A stretch of 64,000 nt of DNA from Tragulus kanchil (taxonomy: Eukaryota; Chordata; Mammalia; Artiodactyla; Tragulidae): assembly GCA_022376925.1 (NCBI GenBank), contig JAIOJX010000032.1, positions 200,442,939-200,506,938 on the forward strand, given 5' to 3'. The first letter of the stretch is position 1. The number at the start of each line of letters is the position of its first letter. The notes beneath the pieces are model-generated. The model had not been told where the DNA came from. It saw only the letters and a program-made list of their open reading frames with translations, and ran no database searches. Below, piece by piece: positions 43,717 through 55,489 of the stretch. Position numbers and translations under genes: made by a program.

Positions 43717-44289
43717 ACTCCATTCTTCCAAGGATTGAAACAGAAACACTGAACTGCAGAACTGCAGAAGGCTAGTCCATTTCCCTCTTTCCCTGCTGTA
43801 GAGAAAACTGGGTCGCAAAGAGTCCACGACTCGCCCAGGGCCACATACAGGGACCAGAAGTGAGCGTGAAGCTGCCCCCAGGACCTATACCTGAGAGCAG
43901 ACCATGACATTAATTTCCAACCTGAGTGAATTCTTGAAGAGAAATGGCCTGCTTCCACATGAAGAAGAGCAGGAGCCAACAGGGACAAGGCCTCCGAGCC
44001 CTGGCAGGGGACTCATCACAGCCTTGGTCCTCAGTCACTTGCCTGAATGCTCATCCTTTGATTTCTAACCTTGATTATATCCTTGACTTCAACCCCTTGT
44101 CTCCTTTGGATGAGAATTCCAGGCCTTTAAGGGGACTCAATTCTTCCCTGTCGTTCTGCTGCCTTCGGCTGCCCTGGAACAACTTCCTACAGCATCAAGC
44201 CCAGCCCCAAGGACACAGTTCCTCAGTCCAGCTGGGGCAGGTACCTCGGGCCTGAGAACAGAACCAGTATATCTGGTCATTAGAAGACT
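43713..44289. other. Unique non-coding DNA
   Basis: No recognised element. Confidence 0.4.
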
Positions 44290-44505
44290 TGTGTGAGTGT
44301 GTGCTAAGTGCAAGGTCGTGCCAGACTCTCTGAGACCCCATGGACTGTGGCCCACCAGGCGCCTCTGTCCATGGATTTCTCCATGCACGAATATTGGAGT
44401 GGGTATCCTTTCCATACTACAGAGGATCTTCCTCACGCAGGGAGTGAACCCAGGTCTCTTGCATTGCAGGGAGATTCTTTACAGTCTGAGCCACCTGCGA
44501 AGCCA
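44290..44505 (-). mobile_element. Bov-tA SINE
   Basis: Complement of Bov-tA: GCAAGGTCGTGCCAGACTCT, CCCATGGACTGTGGCCCACC, GAATATTGGAGTGGGTATCC, GCATTGCAGGGAGATTCTTT, GAGCCACCTGCGAAGCC. Confidence 0.92.
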
Positions 44506-45529
44506 AGAGAAGAACTGGCATAGATTAAGATTTTGCACTGCTCGGGAGATGCTGACAGGCACAGCCCTCATACATGTTCCTAGCCAGGCAACAGGTGAGA
44601 AGTGCCAAGAGAGCCTCATGAGATGAGTGCTGGCAGGGGCCAGAGGTGAGGTGAGTCTTGAAGACTGAAGGATCTGGTGACATCAGGAAGGTCAAACTTC
44701 AACTGGGCTTTAAAGAGTGGGTAGGGCTATACCTGGCTGAAAGGTGAGGTGCCCTGGGTTCTCTCTTTCAGAAGCTCCCAGAAGGGGGTGGAGGCCTTCT
44801 TAGATGTCTACGGGGCAATAGCTGTCAGCATTCTCTCCTGGGAGAAGACACATGGATGGAAGGAAACCGGCTATTCAGGAGAGTGGATGTCCCTTTGCAT
44901 TTCAGTGATGGGAGGCTTTTGGGGGGCTTGTTGGGGCCCTGGATCTATTCACCACTGAGATGCAGAGTGACCTTAATCATGGAAGGCATGCCCCTGTCTA
45001 ACTGAGAATCCTGGCTGGCAGGCCTACATTGAAGGACCCCCCCCAGTCCCTTCCAGGAACCGGCAGGCACCAAGCGGGCACACTGTCTAAACACTCGGCA
45101 TGTCCCACATCCCAGCACGCACCAGATTTCAAAGCAATAAGCATAGCAGAAACACCGCCTTCCACACATGACTGTGCATTCCGCCATCAGGGTTTTTTGT
45201 GGTGCTGTCGTCGAGTGTTTTTGTCTTTCCCTCCAACATTTTCTGTAGTATGACCTCCCTCTTCATGACTTTCTATTACGTCTGTGTTGATTGGGTATGC
45301 TCTGAAGCAGGACAAAAAAATCTAGCGAGGTCCCAAAGTCTCTGAGCCAAGGCAGCTTGATACTAGAAAAATAGGACACTGAAGAAGCAGTCTCCAAGCA
45401 GCCAAAGTGCCTTGGATGCACCTGCCCGTCATGCCAATCAGGGGCAAATGGTGTTACGTTTCCACTTGCACCATTTACTGGGATTCCTGCTACACTGCTC
45501 CAAGGAGCAAGGAGCAAGCGTCATCATCT
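44506..45529. other. Unique non-coding DNA
   Basis: No recognised repeat or exon. Confidence 0.4.
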
Positions 45530-45650
45530 GCATTTATAATACTGCAGCTCCAGGTCCAGAGAAGCCAAGTGATTTGCCTAATTCCATGCAGCCGCTTAGT
45601 GGTAGAACCAAGCCTAGAATGCAGGGTTTCTCACATGTCAGTCCTGTGTA
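45530..45650 (-). repeat. MIR SINE, degraded
   Basis: Reverse MIR order: CCAGAGAAGCCAAGTGATTT-GCC, then GCAGCCGCTTAGTGGTAGAA-CC. Confidence 0.55.
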
Positions 45651-46527
45651 CTCTCTCCCAGGCTAACTTAGGAACCCAAGGAAAGTAAAACACCAGGAAA
45701 AAGGGGGAGAGGCAGAGAGGATACCTCATATTTTGTGATTCCCTTTCATTCCAAAGAGCAGTACGTTAGATGTGAATGAACGATATATCTTTTAGGAAAA
45801 TACGACAATAACAAAGAAAGATACACAAGAGAGAGAAAAGCATAACCTGGCGTAAATGTTCAGAAGAAGTATGGGGTGATAAGTATTGCACAACAGCTTT
45901 GGTCATTCAGTCACTGAGAACATATCAGAAATAAACAGTCAGGCAAGCAAGAATCCAAATGTTACCCTACAGAATTCAGGTACAGAAACTTATACTGGAA
46001 AAAATAATCCCTCAGCTTTTCATTTGGTTATTTACTCTTATTTTTAACTCATTTATTCTTGCTTTGCACACCCTATTAACCGTCTTGATTATTTCAGCTC
46101 CTCAAAAAAATCAATTTAAAAATACAAAAATTACAAAGTGACATGGCACTTACTAGTTTACTTATGATAATAACAGCTGATACAGAGACGACAAAGAAGA
46201 AGGCCGCAAACAACTGAAAAAAAAACCCAGCTACAAAACTGGTAAAGAATACACAAACACAGACATATGATGCTAAAAGCCCTATACCCAACACAGCTAT
46301 AATTATATTCACGATTATGCCCAGAGTTTTCAAAAAAAAGCTAAACTATGATTGGTATCCTGTAACATTCTTAAGAAAATGAGAAAACATTCATTTTGGA
46401 AAGATGATTGGCAGATGAGCTCAGAGTAAAAATGGTCTGAGATGAATAGAGGGATAAAACCTGAAAAATCCTCTTGGCAGGAGCTTTTCGCTGTCTCAAA
46501 GTGGCGATCTTTGAGAAGAATCTTTAC
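45651..46527. other. Unique AT-rich non-coding DNA
   Basis: No recognised element. Confidence 0.4.
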
Positions 46528-46790
46528 AGGAGTGGATCTCAACTTTAACATGACCAGAATCACCTGGAGGACTTGGTAAACTCAGTGGATTGGTCATTTC
46601 ATTTCACCTATACAACAATCCTGTGCCATTATTATTCCACAGGGGAGCACCACATTTCAGAGAGATTAACCAGCTTGCCCAAGGTCATACACCCAAATCT
46701 GCTGATTCTGTGGTTTGGGCTGGTGCCTCTAACAAGTTTCCAGGTGAAGCTCATGGTCCACAGATCACTTCAAGAAGCACTGCTTTAGAG
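46528..46790 (+). mobile_element. MER5A (hAT-Charlie MITE) with a MIR inside
   Basis: The MER5A left end (GTGGATCTCAACTTTAACAT, CCAGAATCACCTGGAGGACT-TGG) and right end (TCTGCTGATTCTGTGGTTTG, CTAACAAGTTTCCAGGTGAA-GCTC, CAAGAAGCACTG) flank foreign sequence of about 100 bp. Confidence 0.8.
46598..46695 (-). repeat. MIR-type fragment inside MER5A
   Basis: Reverse MIR/L2-type order: TCATTTCACCTATACAACAA, TGCCATTATTATTCCACAGG, TTTCAGAGAGATTAACCAGC-TTGCCCAAGGTCATACACCC. Confidence 0.65.
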
Positions 46791-46795
46791 ACTAA

Positions 46796-47084
46796 CCAGG
46801 AAATGTAGCCATTAGAGAAAGGGGACTGATCACAGATACAAGAACTAATGAATGGGAAAGGCCAGATTCACTTTCATGACCTTCATGAGGGACAGCCACT
46901 TTGGTGTGCTCCCATGACCCTGGACCCAGAGAGGACCACAGATGAAGCTGGTGTGCTAAATGCCAAACCAGTACACGGTGCAAGGTAATTCTTTCCTTAT
47001 CCAAGCCTCAGAGCTGGCATCTTTAGAGATGCCCCAGTGGATCTCAAACAAGGTAATCCTAAAGGAAATAAGCCCTGAATATTC
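46796..47084. other. Unique non-coding DNA
   Basis: No recognised element. Confidence 0.4.
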
Positions 47085-47348
47085 ATTGAAAGGGCTGATG
47101 CTGAAGCTGAAGCTCTAATACTTTGCCCACCTGATACAGAGTCAGCTCATTGGAAAAGACCATGAGGCTGGGAAAGATTAAGGGCAAGAGGAGAAGTGGG
47201 AAGAGAACGATATGGTTACACAGCATCACTGACTCAATGGACATGAATTTGAGCAAACTCTGGGTGACATTGGAAGACAGGGGAGCCTGGAGTGCTGCAG
47301 TCCATGGGGTCACAAAGAGTTGGACACAACTTAGCAACTGAACAACAG
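47085..47348 (+). mobile_element. BOV-A2 / BovB-derived element
   Basis: BovB-derived part: GAAAGGGCTGATGCTGAAGC, TCATTGGAAAAGACCATGAG, GCTGGGAAAGATTAAGGGCA, CATCACTGACTCAATGGACA, CTGGAGTGCTGCAGTCCATG, AAGAGTTGGACACAACTTAG. BovB is an RTE-type LINE thought to have entered ruminants by horizontal transfer. Duplication 8 starts inside this element at 47120. Confidence 0.9.
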
Positions 47349-48184
47349 TAACAAGGGTCTTTGCTCCCTCAAGCTTCTCATCCAAGGCTCTTCCTGGGAG
47401 AAAATGTCCCAGGAAGGGGTGGGACAGCCAGGCCCTTCTCCAGCATTAGTGTGTGGCATAATTCCCCAGGTAACAGCTGCCAGCCAGTATTGTCATGAGC
47501 AAAGCATCCCCAACCCCAAGCCTATCAAATCCTGATACACAGTGTGTTGACACTGGTAATCTCATAAAGATGGATTTGCCATTTGCTCAAGAGCTTTCAA
47601 TAAAGACTGTTTGTCAAAGCTAGAAGGTAAAAGCAGAGACTGGAGGGAGAGAGCTCTCCTACAATGTTCCCTTGCGGGGTGGGGTGGTCGGGGGTCCTGC
47701 TTCTTCCTCCTGCTTCTTCAGGGCCTGAGCACAGCTCACAGGGCTTACTCAAGGGGGCTGGGGACAGTCATCACCCTGAATCTTCTCCTACCATAGCCTA
47801 GGCCATAGACCACTGGCTAAGCTAGGAGAAGTGGGTGCTGTAAGAATGTCTGCTGAGCACTTACTGTAGGCCAGGCACGGCTGTAAGGATTTTACCTGTA
47901 TCCTCCCACTTCATCTTCACAACAAACCTGTGTGACGGCTGTGCTCACGGATGGATCACTTGCCCAAGTCACGCATTCTTAATGCTGGTGACTGAAAGCC
48001 TCCCACCACCTGTCCTACAGGGCAGAACTCCTGGGGCCCCCACCCTCCTGCTTGGCTGTTCCTTCTGAGTCTCCTTTGCTGAGCCCCCATCCTCTCCCTG
48101 ATGCCTGATCTGGGTCTGTATAAAGGCACCTGTATAAAGACAGTAAATGCTGTTGGCTTGGAGGGCCGTATGCCTTTGTCACAA
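47120..48184. repeat. Duplication 8, copy A
   Basis: Direct copy of 48202-49267 at offset about 1082, from ACTTTGCCCACCTGATAC to CCTTTGTCACAAC. One G differs (AGGGGAGCC against AGGGAGCC). Filler at 48185-48201 reproduces a piece of the BOV-A2 element. Confidence 0.94.
47850..47985 (-). repeat. MIR SINE (duplication 8, copy A)
   Basis: Reverse MIR order: CTGAGCACTTACTGTAGGCC-AGGCACGGCTG, CATCTTCACAACAAACCTGT, GATCACTTGCCCAAGTCACG. Confidence 0.7.
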
Positions 48185-48201
48185 CATCACTGACTCAATG
48201 G

Positions 48202-49267
48202 ACTTTGCCCACCTGATACAGAGTCAGCTCATTGGAAAAGACCATGAGGCTGGGAAAGATTAAGGGCAAGAGGAGAAGTGGGAAGAGAACGATATGGTTA
48301 CACAGCATCACTGACTCAATGGACATGAATTTGAGCAAACTCTGGGTGACATTGGAAGACAGGGAGCCTGGAGTGCTGCAGTCCATGGGGTCACAAAGAG
48401 TTGGACACAACTTAGCAACTGAACAACAGTAACAAGGGTCTTTGCTCCCTCAAGCTTCTCATCCAAGGCTCTTCCTGGGAGAAAATGTCCCAGGAAGGGG
48501 TGGGACAGCCAGGCCCTTCTCCAGCATTAGTGTGTGGCATAATTCCCCAGGTAACAGCTGCCAGCCAGTATTGTCATGAGCAAAGCATCCCCAACCCCAA
48601 GCCTATCAAATCCTGATACACAGTGTGTTGACACTGGTAATCTCATAAAGATGGATTTGCCATTTGCTCAAGAGCTTTCAATAAAGACTGTTTGTCAAAG
48701 CTAGAAGGTAAAAGCAGAGACTGGAGGGAGAGAGCTCTCCTACAATGTTCCCTTGCGGGGTGGGGTGGTCGGGGGTCCTGCTTCTTCCTCCTGCTTCTTC
48801 AGGGCCTGAGCACAGCTCACAGGGCTTACTCAAGGGGGCTGGGGACAGTCATCACCCTGAATCTTCTCCTACCATAGCCTAGGCCATAGACCACTGGCTA
48901 AGCTAGGAGAAGTGGGTGCTGTAAGAATGTCTGCTGAGCACTTACTGTAGGCCAGGCACGGCTGTAAGGATTTTACCTGTATCCTCCCACTTCATCTTCA
49001 CAACAAACCTGTGTGACGGCTGTGCTCACGGATGGATCACTTGCCCAAGTCACGCATTCTTAATGCTGGTGACTGAAAGCCTCCCACCACCTGTCCTACA
49101 GGGCAGAACTCCTGGGGCCCCCACCCTCCTGCTTGGCTGTTCCTTCTGAGTCTCCTTTGCTGAGCCCCCATCCTCTCCCTGATGCCTGATCTGGGTCTGT
49201 ATAAAGGCACCTGTATAAAGACAGTAAATGCTGTTGGCTTGGAGGGCCGTATGCCTTTGTCACAACT
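48202..49267. repeat. Duplication 8, copy B
   Basis: Second copy of 47120-48184. It starts with a headless BOV-A2 (48202-48430). Its last 79 bp are also the start of duplication 9. Confidence 0.94.
48930..49065 (-). repeat. MIR SINE (duplication 8, copy B)
   Basis: Same MIR as 47850-47985. Confidence 0.7.
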
Positions 49268-50251
49268 ATCCAACTCTACCACTGTCATTCTAAAAGCAGC
49301 CTAAGACAATAAAGAAATGCAGAGCTGTATTCTAGTAAAACTTTATTTACTAAAAGCAAAAACAATCCAACTGCTGTCTACCATCCCCTTACCGCCCACC
49401 CCCACCACCAAACAAGTCCCCAAGCTTTCCTCTGCAGCAGCCCTTCAGCCTCTTAATTCAATCTCTTAACTATCTGCACTCAAGTCTGTGTCCCCATCCA
49501 GTTTCAGATCTCCAAGTAGCACGTTTATGCTAATGGTTCCCAAATTCCGAACTCCAGACTTCGCCCTAAACTCGTTATCTTACTCATCCAACCACCTATT
49601 TCATTTTTCCCCTGGAGTGTCTCAAACAATGAAACTCAAGCCCTCAGCTGAATCGCTAACTTCAAACCCTCCTCCCACACCTGCTTCTCTCTCAGCTTTC
49701 CCATCTCAGTGAGAAGAACTTATCCCTCCTGGGCTCAGGCCAAACACCTTGATGGTTCTGGTATCAACTTTGCCCCCTCTCAACAAATCCTATCACGTTT
49801 ACCTTCAAAATCTGACTGGACCTCTTCTCCCATCTCTTCCACAACTAACCCTGCAGTCCAAGCCACAGTCATTGCTCATCTGGATTACAATAGTTCCCTA
49901 ACCAACTCCTCTAACCCATTCCTCAACTGTACCCTAAATGGTCCCTCTCCACGAGCAGAAAGTGATCAGCTGGTGATGGCATATCCCACTGCTCACATCT
50001 TCCTGCAGCTCCATCTCACCCCCTGGCCCACCCTGTTATCTGGGCTCTTCAGAGCTCTCACCTCATCTCTGCTCTTGGCCTCCCTCCCTCTGACCCACAC
50101 AGGCCCCTTCCTGTGCCTCCATCTTTCCCACCCCATCCCCCCGCCTCAGGACCTTTCCTCTGCCTGACAGTATCTCCCCTGGAATCCTTCTGGCTCGCTC
50201 TCTGACATCCTCAGGGAGGAACTCAAGGACAGCTTCAATGTAAGTCCTTCC
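49189..50251. repeat. Duplication 9, copy A
   Basis: Direct copy of 50281-51343 at a constant offset of 1092, from ATCTGGGTCTGTATAAAGG to AATGTAAGTCCTTCC. It is followed by 29 bp of filler (50252-50280) ending in seven T. Most of the content is L2. Confidence 0.95.
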
Positions 50252-51600
50252 TGGAAAAAATGCCCCTTCAATGTTTTTTTATCTGGGTCTGTATAAAGGC
50301 ACCTGTATAAAGACAGTAAATGCTGTTGGCTTGGAGGGCCGTATGCCTTTGTCACAACTATCCAACTCTACCACTGTCATTCTAAAAGCAGCCTAAGACA
50401 ATAAAGAAATGCAGAGCTGTATTCTAGTAAAACTTTATTTACTAAAAGCAAAAACAATCCAACTGCTGTCTACCATCCCCTTACCGCCCACCCCCACCAC
50501 CAAACAAGTCCCCAAGCTTTCCTCTGCAGCAGCCCTTCAGCCTCTTAATTCAATCTCTTAACTATCTGCACTCAAGTCTGTGTCCCCATCCAGTTTCAGA
50601 TCTCCAAGTAGCACGTTTATGCTAATGGTTCCCAAATTCCGAACTCCAGACTTCGCCCTAAACTCGTTATCTTACTCATCCAACCACCTATTTCATTTTT
50701 CCCCTGGAGTGTCTCAAACAATGAAACTCAAGCCCTCAGCTGAATCGCTAACTTCAAACCCTCCTCCCACACCTGCTTCTCTCTCAGCTTTCCCATCTCA
50801 GTGAGAAGAACTTATCCCTCCTGGGCTCAGGCCAAACACCTTGATGGTTCTGGTATCAACTTTGCCCCCTCTCAACAAATCCTATCACGTTTACCTTCAA
50901 AATCTGACTGGACCTCTTCTCCCATCTCTTCCACAACTAACCCTGCAGTCCAAGCCACAGTCATTGCTCATCTGGATTACAATAGTTCCCTAACCAACTC
51001 CTCTAACCCATTCCTCAACTGTACCCTAAATGGTCCCTCTCCACGAGCAGAAAGTGATCAGCTGGTGATGGCATATCCCACTGCTCACATCTTCCTGCAG
51101 CTCCATCTCACCCCCTGGCCCACCCTGTTATCTGGGCTCTTCAGAGCTCTCACCTCATCTCTGCTCTTGGCCTCCCTCCCTCTGACCCACACAGGCCCCT
51201 TCCTGTGCCTCCATCTTTCCCACCCCATCCCCCCGCCTCAGGACCTTTCCTCTGCCTGACAGTATCTCCCCTGGAATCCTTCTGGCTCGCTCTCTGACAT
51301 CCTCAGGGAGGAACTCAAGGACAGCTTCAATGTAAGTCCTTCCCTGAATGTCAAACAAATGAATCACCTCCTTTCCTATTCCCTTTACCCTGTCTTATTT
51401 TTCTCCATAACACTTATCACCACCTGATAATATATTTATTTTCTTTCTATCTCTCTTCCCCACATAGACTGTCAGCCCGTTGAGGACCAGGGCTTTGTCT
51501 GTTTTGCTCACTGCTGGAATCCTGAACATACAGCAGTGCCTGTTATGCATGAGGCATTCAACAGTCTTCACAATAAACAAATGAACATACTAAATACAAA
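49440..51600 (+). mobile_element. L2 LINE, interrupted by duplication 9
   Basis: L2 3' region: CAGTTTCAGATCTCCAAGTA, CTTACTCATCCAACCACC, CTCAAACAATGAAACTCAAG, TTTCCCATCTCAGTGAGAAG, TTGCTCATCTGGATTACAAT, GCTCACATCTTCCTGCAGCT, TGCCTCCATCTTTCCCACC. After the second copy it continues to TAACACTTATCACCACCTGA, GACTGTCAGCCCGTTGAGGA-CCAGGGC and an ending AACAAATGAACATAC. The 152-codon frames at 49709-50167 and 50801-51259 are this decayed LINE read twice. Confidence 0.85.
50281..51343. repeat. Duplication 9, copy B
   Basis: Second copy of 49189-50251. The L2 reads on correctly into its 3' end from this copy, whereas copy A stops at filler. Confidence 0.95.
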
Positions 51601-51740
51601 GAACTGTCATCTCACTTAGTCCTGCAACAGCTCTGCCATTAGGCAGGGCATCCTAATGATGAAGAAGGTGAGGCACAGAGGCAGAATGACTCACTGAACA
51701 TAACAGAGATCATAGGTGAGATGGCACTAGAATGTGGTCC
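51600..51740 (-). repeat. MIR SINE, degraded
   Basis: Reverse MIR order: TCATCTCACTTAGTCCTGCA-ACAGC, ATGAAGAAGGTGAGGCACAG-AGG, then GGTGAGATGGCACTAGAATG. Confidence 0.55.
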
Positions 51741-52190
51741 TTCTGATGGAAGGTCTGGTCGACCTCCTGGTGAATGCCTCCAGGGGAAAGAAGGTTATGT
51801 TATGAGATTATTTTTGTATCTCACCAGATGACTCCCAAAGCAGCACTTATTAAGTTATTTCACCAGCACCTGTCCACACACAAAGTATGAGAGTGCATGC
51901 CATCGATCCTGGCTGAGAACAGGAGAGATGAGCAGACCTACAGGGGGCTTGGTTGAAAAAGCAGCAAGGATGGCATGTATTTCATTCCCATCTTCTCTCT
52001 TTAGAGCTGCGGTTTTTCAGCCATTTGGACTACAGCCTTTTTAGACCATCTAAAGATTTGGAGGAACAGCACAGGAGAGAGGTAGCATTATAGATCCAGT
52101 GACAGAGAAAATACTGATGTCAAAATGCTAATATAAATTCAGTATCACCTTTACGTGAATTTTTATTTGATGAATCCTAAGGACATCTAT
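51741..52190. other. Unique non-coding DNA
   Basis: No recognised element. Confidence 0.4.
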
Positions 52191-52191
52191 T

Positions 52192-52405
52192 TGGGCTCCC
52201 ACGTAGCGGAGAGGTGAAGAATCCTCCTATTGATGCAAGAAACATGAGTTCCATCCCTGGGAGGGGAAGATCCCCTGGAGGAGGAAACAGCAATCCACTC
52301 TAGTATTCCTGTCTGGAAAATCCCATAGACAGGGCAGTGTGAGCTCTGGTTTGCGGGGCTGCAAAAGAGTCGGACACAACTTAGCAACTGAGCATGCATG
52401 CATGC
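52192..52405 (+). mobile_element. Bov-tA SINE
   Basis: Forward Bov-tA: GGGCTCCCACGTAGCGGAGA, CATGAGTTCCATCCCTGGGA, GGAAGATCCCCTGGAGGAGG, AAAAGAGTCGGACACAACTT, with an (ATGC)n tail at 52393-52404. Confidence 0.93.
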
Positions 52406-52599
52406 AACAGCATCTATTTGCAAACATCTGGGAAAAAACACTACACCCCCAACATACAGGTAGCCCACACACATGAAACATCATCTGCTTCTCTGACAGG
52501 GATTGTGGTTGAGTGATTAGGAGGGGGCTCTGGAGGCAGATGGCATGGATGTTCATGATGTTACCATCTATTAATAATAATAGAGAGACTGGAGACAGT

Positions 52600-52740
52600 T
52601 CCCGTCATGCTCCAGGGTCTGTTTTCTCATTAGTAAGGAGACAGAAATGTTACTGGCTTCAACTGGGTTACTGAATTGAATAAGTAGACACATGAAAGTC
52701 TCCAGAACAGTACCTGGCACATGAAAAATGTTCAATGGTA
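52600..52740 (+). repeat. MIR SINE, degraded
   Basis: Forward MIR order: GTCTGTTTTCTCATTAGTAA-GGAG, then CCAGAACAGTACCTGGCACA and TGTTCAATGG. Confidence 0.55.
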
Positions 52741-52744
52741 ACGG

Positions 52745-52842
52745 CATGTATGTATACATATAGCTGATTCACTTCATTGTACAGCAGAAGCTAATGCAAT
52801 GTTGTAAATCAACTATACTGCCAACGTAAAAAAAAGAAAACA
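52745..52842 (+). mobile_element. L1 3' tail fragment
   Basis: GTATGTATACATATAGCTGA-TTCACTTCATTGTACAGCAG, AATGTTGTAAATCAACTATA and an A-rich tail match the L1 3' terminus seen at 32370-32445. Confidence 0.8.
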
Positions 52843-53959
52843 GAATGGAAACTGGATTATCTGAGGCAGACACAGCGCCATGTTTGGAAGGGTCCATGGT
52901 CCACTTGTGGCAATCCTCTGAGTCCCAGAGGAGTCCAAAACCCACAATGTGGGAACCAAAACCTTATAGCACAGACTTTTAGCAAGCAAAGCAAGAAAGA
53001 AAATGGCAGTCAGGTGCAGCTTTAAAGCACCCTGGCAGATGCCCTCACCTACCACCAGCATCTTGGTCCAGGAGAGTGTAAGACACTAAGTTAATTCACT
53101 GCAGACACACGCAGAACCAACTCTACTTCATGTCTAGTTCATGTAGGCTGAGCTCAGTAAGAACCAATTCTATCATAACCAAACAATGGTAGCTGTACTC
53201 TGAGGGTTCTTAGAGTTTGTGTAGCTGCTTATAACCAACAAAACTTTACTGGGAAATGTAATAGAGATTAAGGTTCTACTTCAGAGGAACTAGAATACTT
53301 ACCTGAACTGGGATTTCTCCTTAGATAGTGTTTTCAGTATTAATATGTGATTATTATTTTAAAGGAAATGTAAAAGAAGACAATAATTATGATTTCCCTT
53401 CCCCATCTCACAACTCTATTAAAATGTTAATGAACTTCAAGAGCAGTAAATCTTAATTCCACGTTCTGGCTTGTCAACTTTCTGAGAACATCAGGGCTCA
53501 AAGTTGATGGGGGAACTGACCTCCTTAGTGTTGAGGCAACTCCTTGGTGACCCTGGGTGGGCCCCAAAGACAAAAGGAAGGGACAGTAGTTTCCCTGTGT
53601 GGATGCTTATATTCTAGAGGCCTTGGCCAGAAGCACGGGTTCCTGCAAAAAAGTAAACAGTGGGATTTTCACATTTCCAGCCACCCCCACATGTGAAGGC
53701 AAAATGGGGTGGTATGCATGCATGCAGCCATGTCTGTCTATCTGGAAAAAGTTTAGAAAGAGCTACATGAAATGGATGATGGTTGTCATCTCCCCAGAAG
53801 AGAACTGAGTGTCTGTGGCATATAAGACTTGCTTTGCATTATATTTATTTCTTCCAATTTATTTAACAAATATTTATATGGTGCTTGAAGATCATCTATG
53901 ATATCATGCATTTGCATTTGTCTCCTAGTATAAAAAAGTTATATCAAAAGGAGATGTTG
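52811..53959. repeat. Duplication 10, copy A
   Basis: Direct copy of 53961-55054 at offset about 1096. From GGTCCATGGTCCACTTGTGG onwards the copies are near identical, but copy A has shorter homopolymers at several sites (AAGAGGAAC/GAGGGGAAC, GTGTTTTC/GTGTTTTTC, TAAAGGAAA/TAAAGGGAAA). Its far end reads TCTCCTAGTATAAAAAAGTT where copy B has TCTCCTGATAATAAGTATAT. Only AACTATACTG is shared at the near end before the match becomes firm. Confidence 0.9.
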
Positions 53960-53960
53960 A

Positions 53961-55054
53961 AACTATACTGAGCAGACACACCCAAAGGTCCATGGTCCAC
54001 TTGTGGCAATCCTCTGAGTCCCAGAGGAGTCCAAAACCCACAATGGGCCAAAACCTTATAGCACAGACTTTTAGCAAGCAAAGCAAGAAAGAAAATGGCA
54101 GTCAGGTGCAGCTTTAAAGCACCCTGGCAGATGCCCTCACCTACCACCAGCATCTTGGTCCAGGAGAGTGTAAGACACTAAGTTAATTCACTGCAGACAC
54201 ACGCAGAACCAACTCTACTTCATGTCTAGTTCATGTAGGCTGAGCTCAGTAAGAACCAATTCTATCATAACCAAACAATGGTAGCTGTACTCTGAGGGTT
54301 CTTAGAGTTTGTGTAGCTGCTTATAACCAACAAAACTTTACTGGGAAATGTAATAGAGAGATTAAGGTTCTACTTCAGAGGGGAACTAGAATACTTACCT
54401 GAACTGGGATTTCTCCTTAGATAGTGTTTTTCAGTATTAATATGTGATTATTATTTTTAAAGGGAAATGTAAAAAGAAGACAATAATTATGATTTCCCTT
54501 CCCCATCTCACAACTCTATTAAAATGTTAATGAACTTCAAGAGCAGTAAATCTTAATTCCACGTTCTGGCTTGTCAACTTTCTGAGAACATCAGGGCTCA
54601 AAGTTGATGGGGGAACTGACCTCCTTAGTGTTGAGGCAACTCCTTGGTGACCCTGGGTGGGCCCCAAAGACAAAAGGAAGGGACAGTAGTTTCCCTGTGT
54701 GGATGCTTATATTCTAGAGGCCTTGGCCAGAAGCACGGGTTCCTGCAAAAAAGTAAACAGTGGGATTTTCACATTTCCAGCCACCCCCACATGTGAAGGC
54801 AAAATGGGGTGGTATGCATGCATGCAGCCATGTCTGTCTATCTGGAAAAAGTTTAGAAAGAGCTACATGAAATGGATGATGGTTGTCATCTCCCCAGAAG
54901 AGAACTGAGTGTCTGTGGCATATAAGACTTGCTTTGCATTATATTTATTTCTTCCAATTTATTTAACAAATATTTATATGGTGCTTCGAAGATCATCTAT
55001 GATATCATGCATTTGCATTTGTCTCCTGATAATAAGTATATAAAAGGAGATGTT
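53961..55054. repeat. Duplication 10, copy B
   Basis: Second copy of 52811-53959. Its first 26 bases (AACTATACTG, then AGCAGACACACCCAAA) look like a shortened, corrupted form of copy A bases 52811-52890. It lacks about 4 bases at CAATGGGCCAAAAC. Confidence 0.9.
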
Positions 55055-55489
55055 GCCTGACGATAAGCTAAAGAATCAGGAGAGGTGCTTCTCACTCATC
55101 AAAGCAGTAGTAAGAAGGGGGCTGTGACGGGGCGTGGGCACACCATAAAACTACAGACATGCCTTTAACATGCAGTGCGCACTGACCAGCAGCTGCTCAA
55201 GACCTCCCAAGCACCCTAAAGTCCAGTTCTCCAAAATCCTGAAGGTCCTGGAACCTTGAAGCATCTCACTCAAGTCCTGCAGATGGGAGGAGCAGCCATG
55301 GGCTCCTTCATCAACACTCTGAACTACCCAGGGAGTCGCTTGTTTCCTTGACTCCAGTCTTACCGAAAATGGACATAAGAACCTCCAGCAAGATGTGGGG
55401 TTGCAATTAATAAGCGCTTTATAGAGGACAGACACTGGATCAAAGAAAGGTACAAGCAGACCTTCCTGTTACAAATGCTGAGACTGTGA
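55055..55489. other. Unique non-coding DNA
   Basis: No recognised element. The 94-codon minus frame at 55151-55435 is unsupported. Confidence 0.4.

Noticed and set aside
49709..51259. Two identical 152-codon frames (49709-50167 and 50801-51259) as tandem paralogous genes
   Set aside because: Both lie inside an L2 LINE and are the same sequence carried in the two copies of duplication 9.
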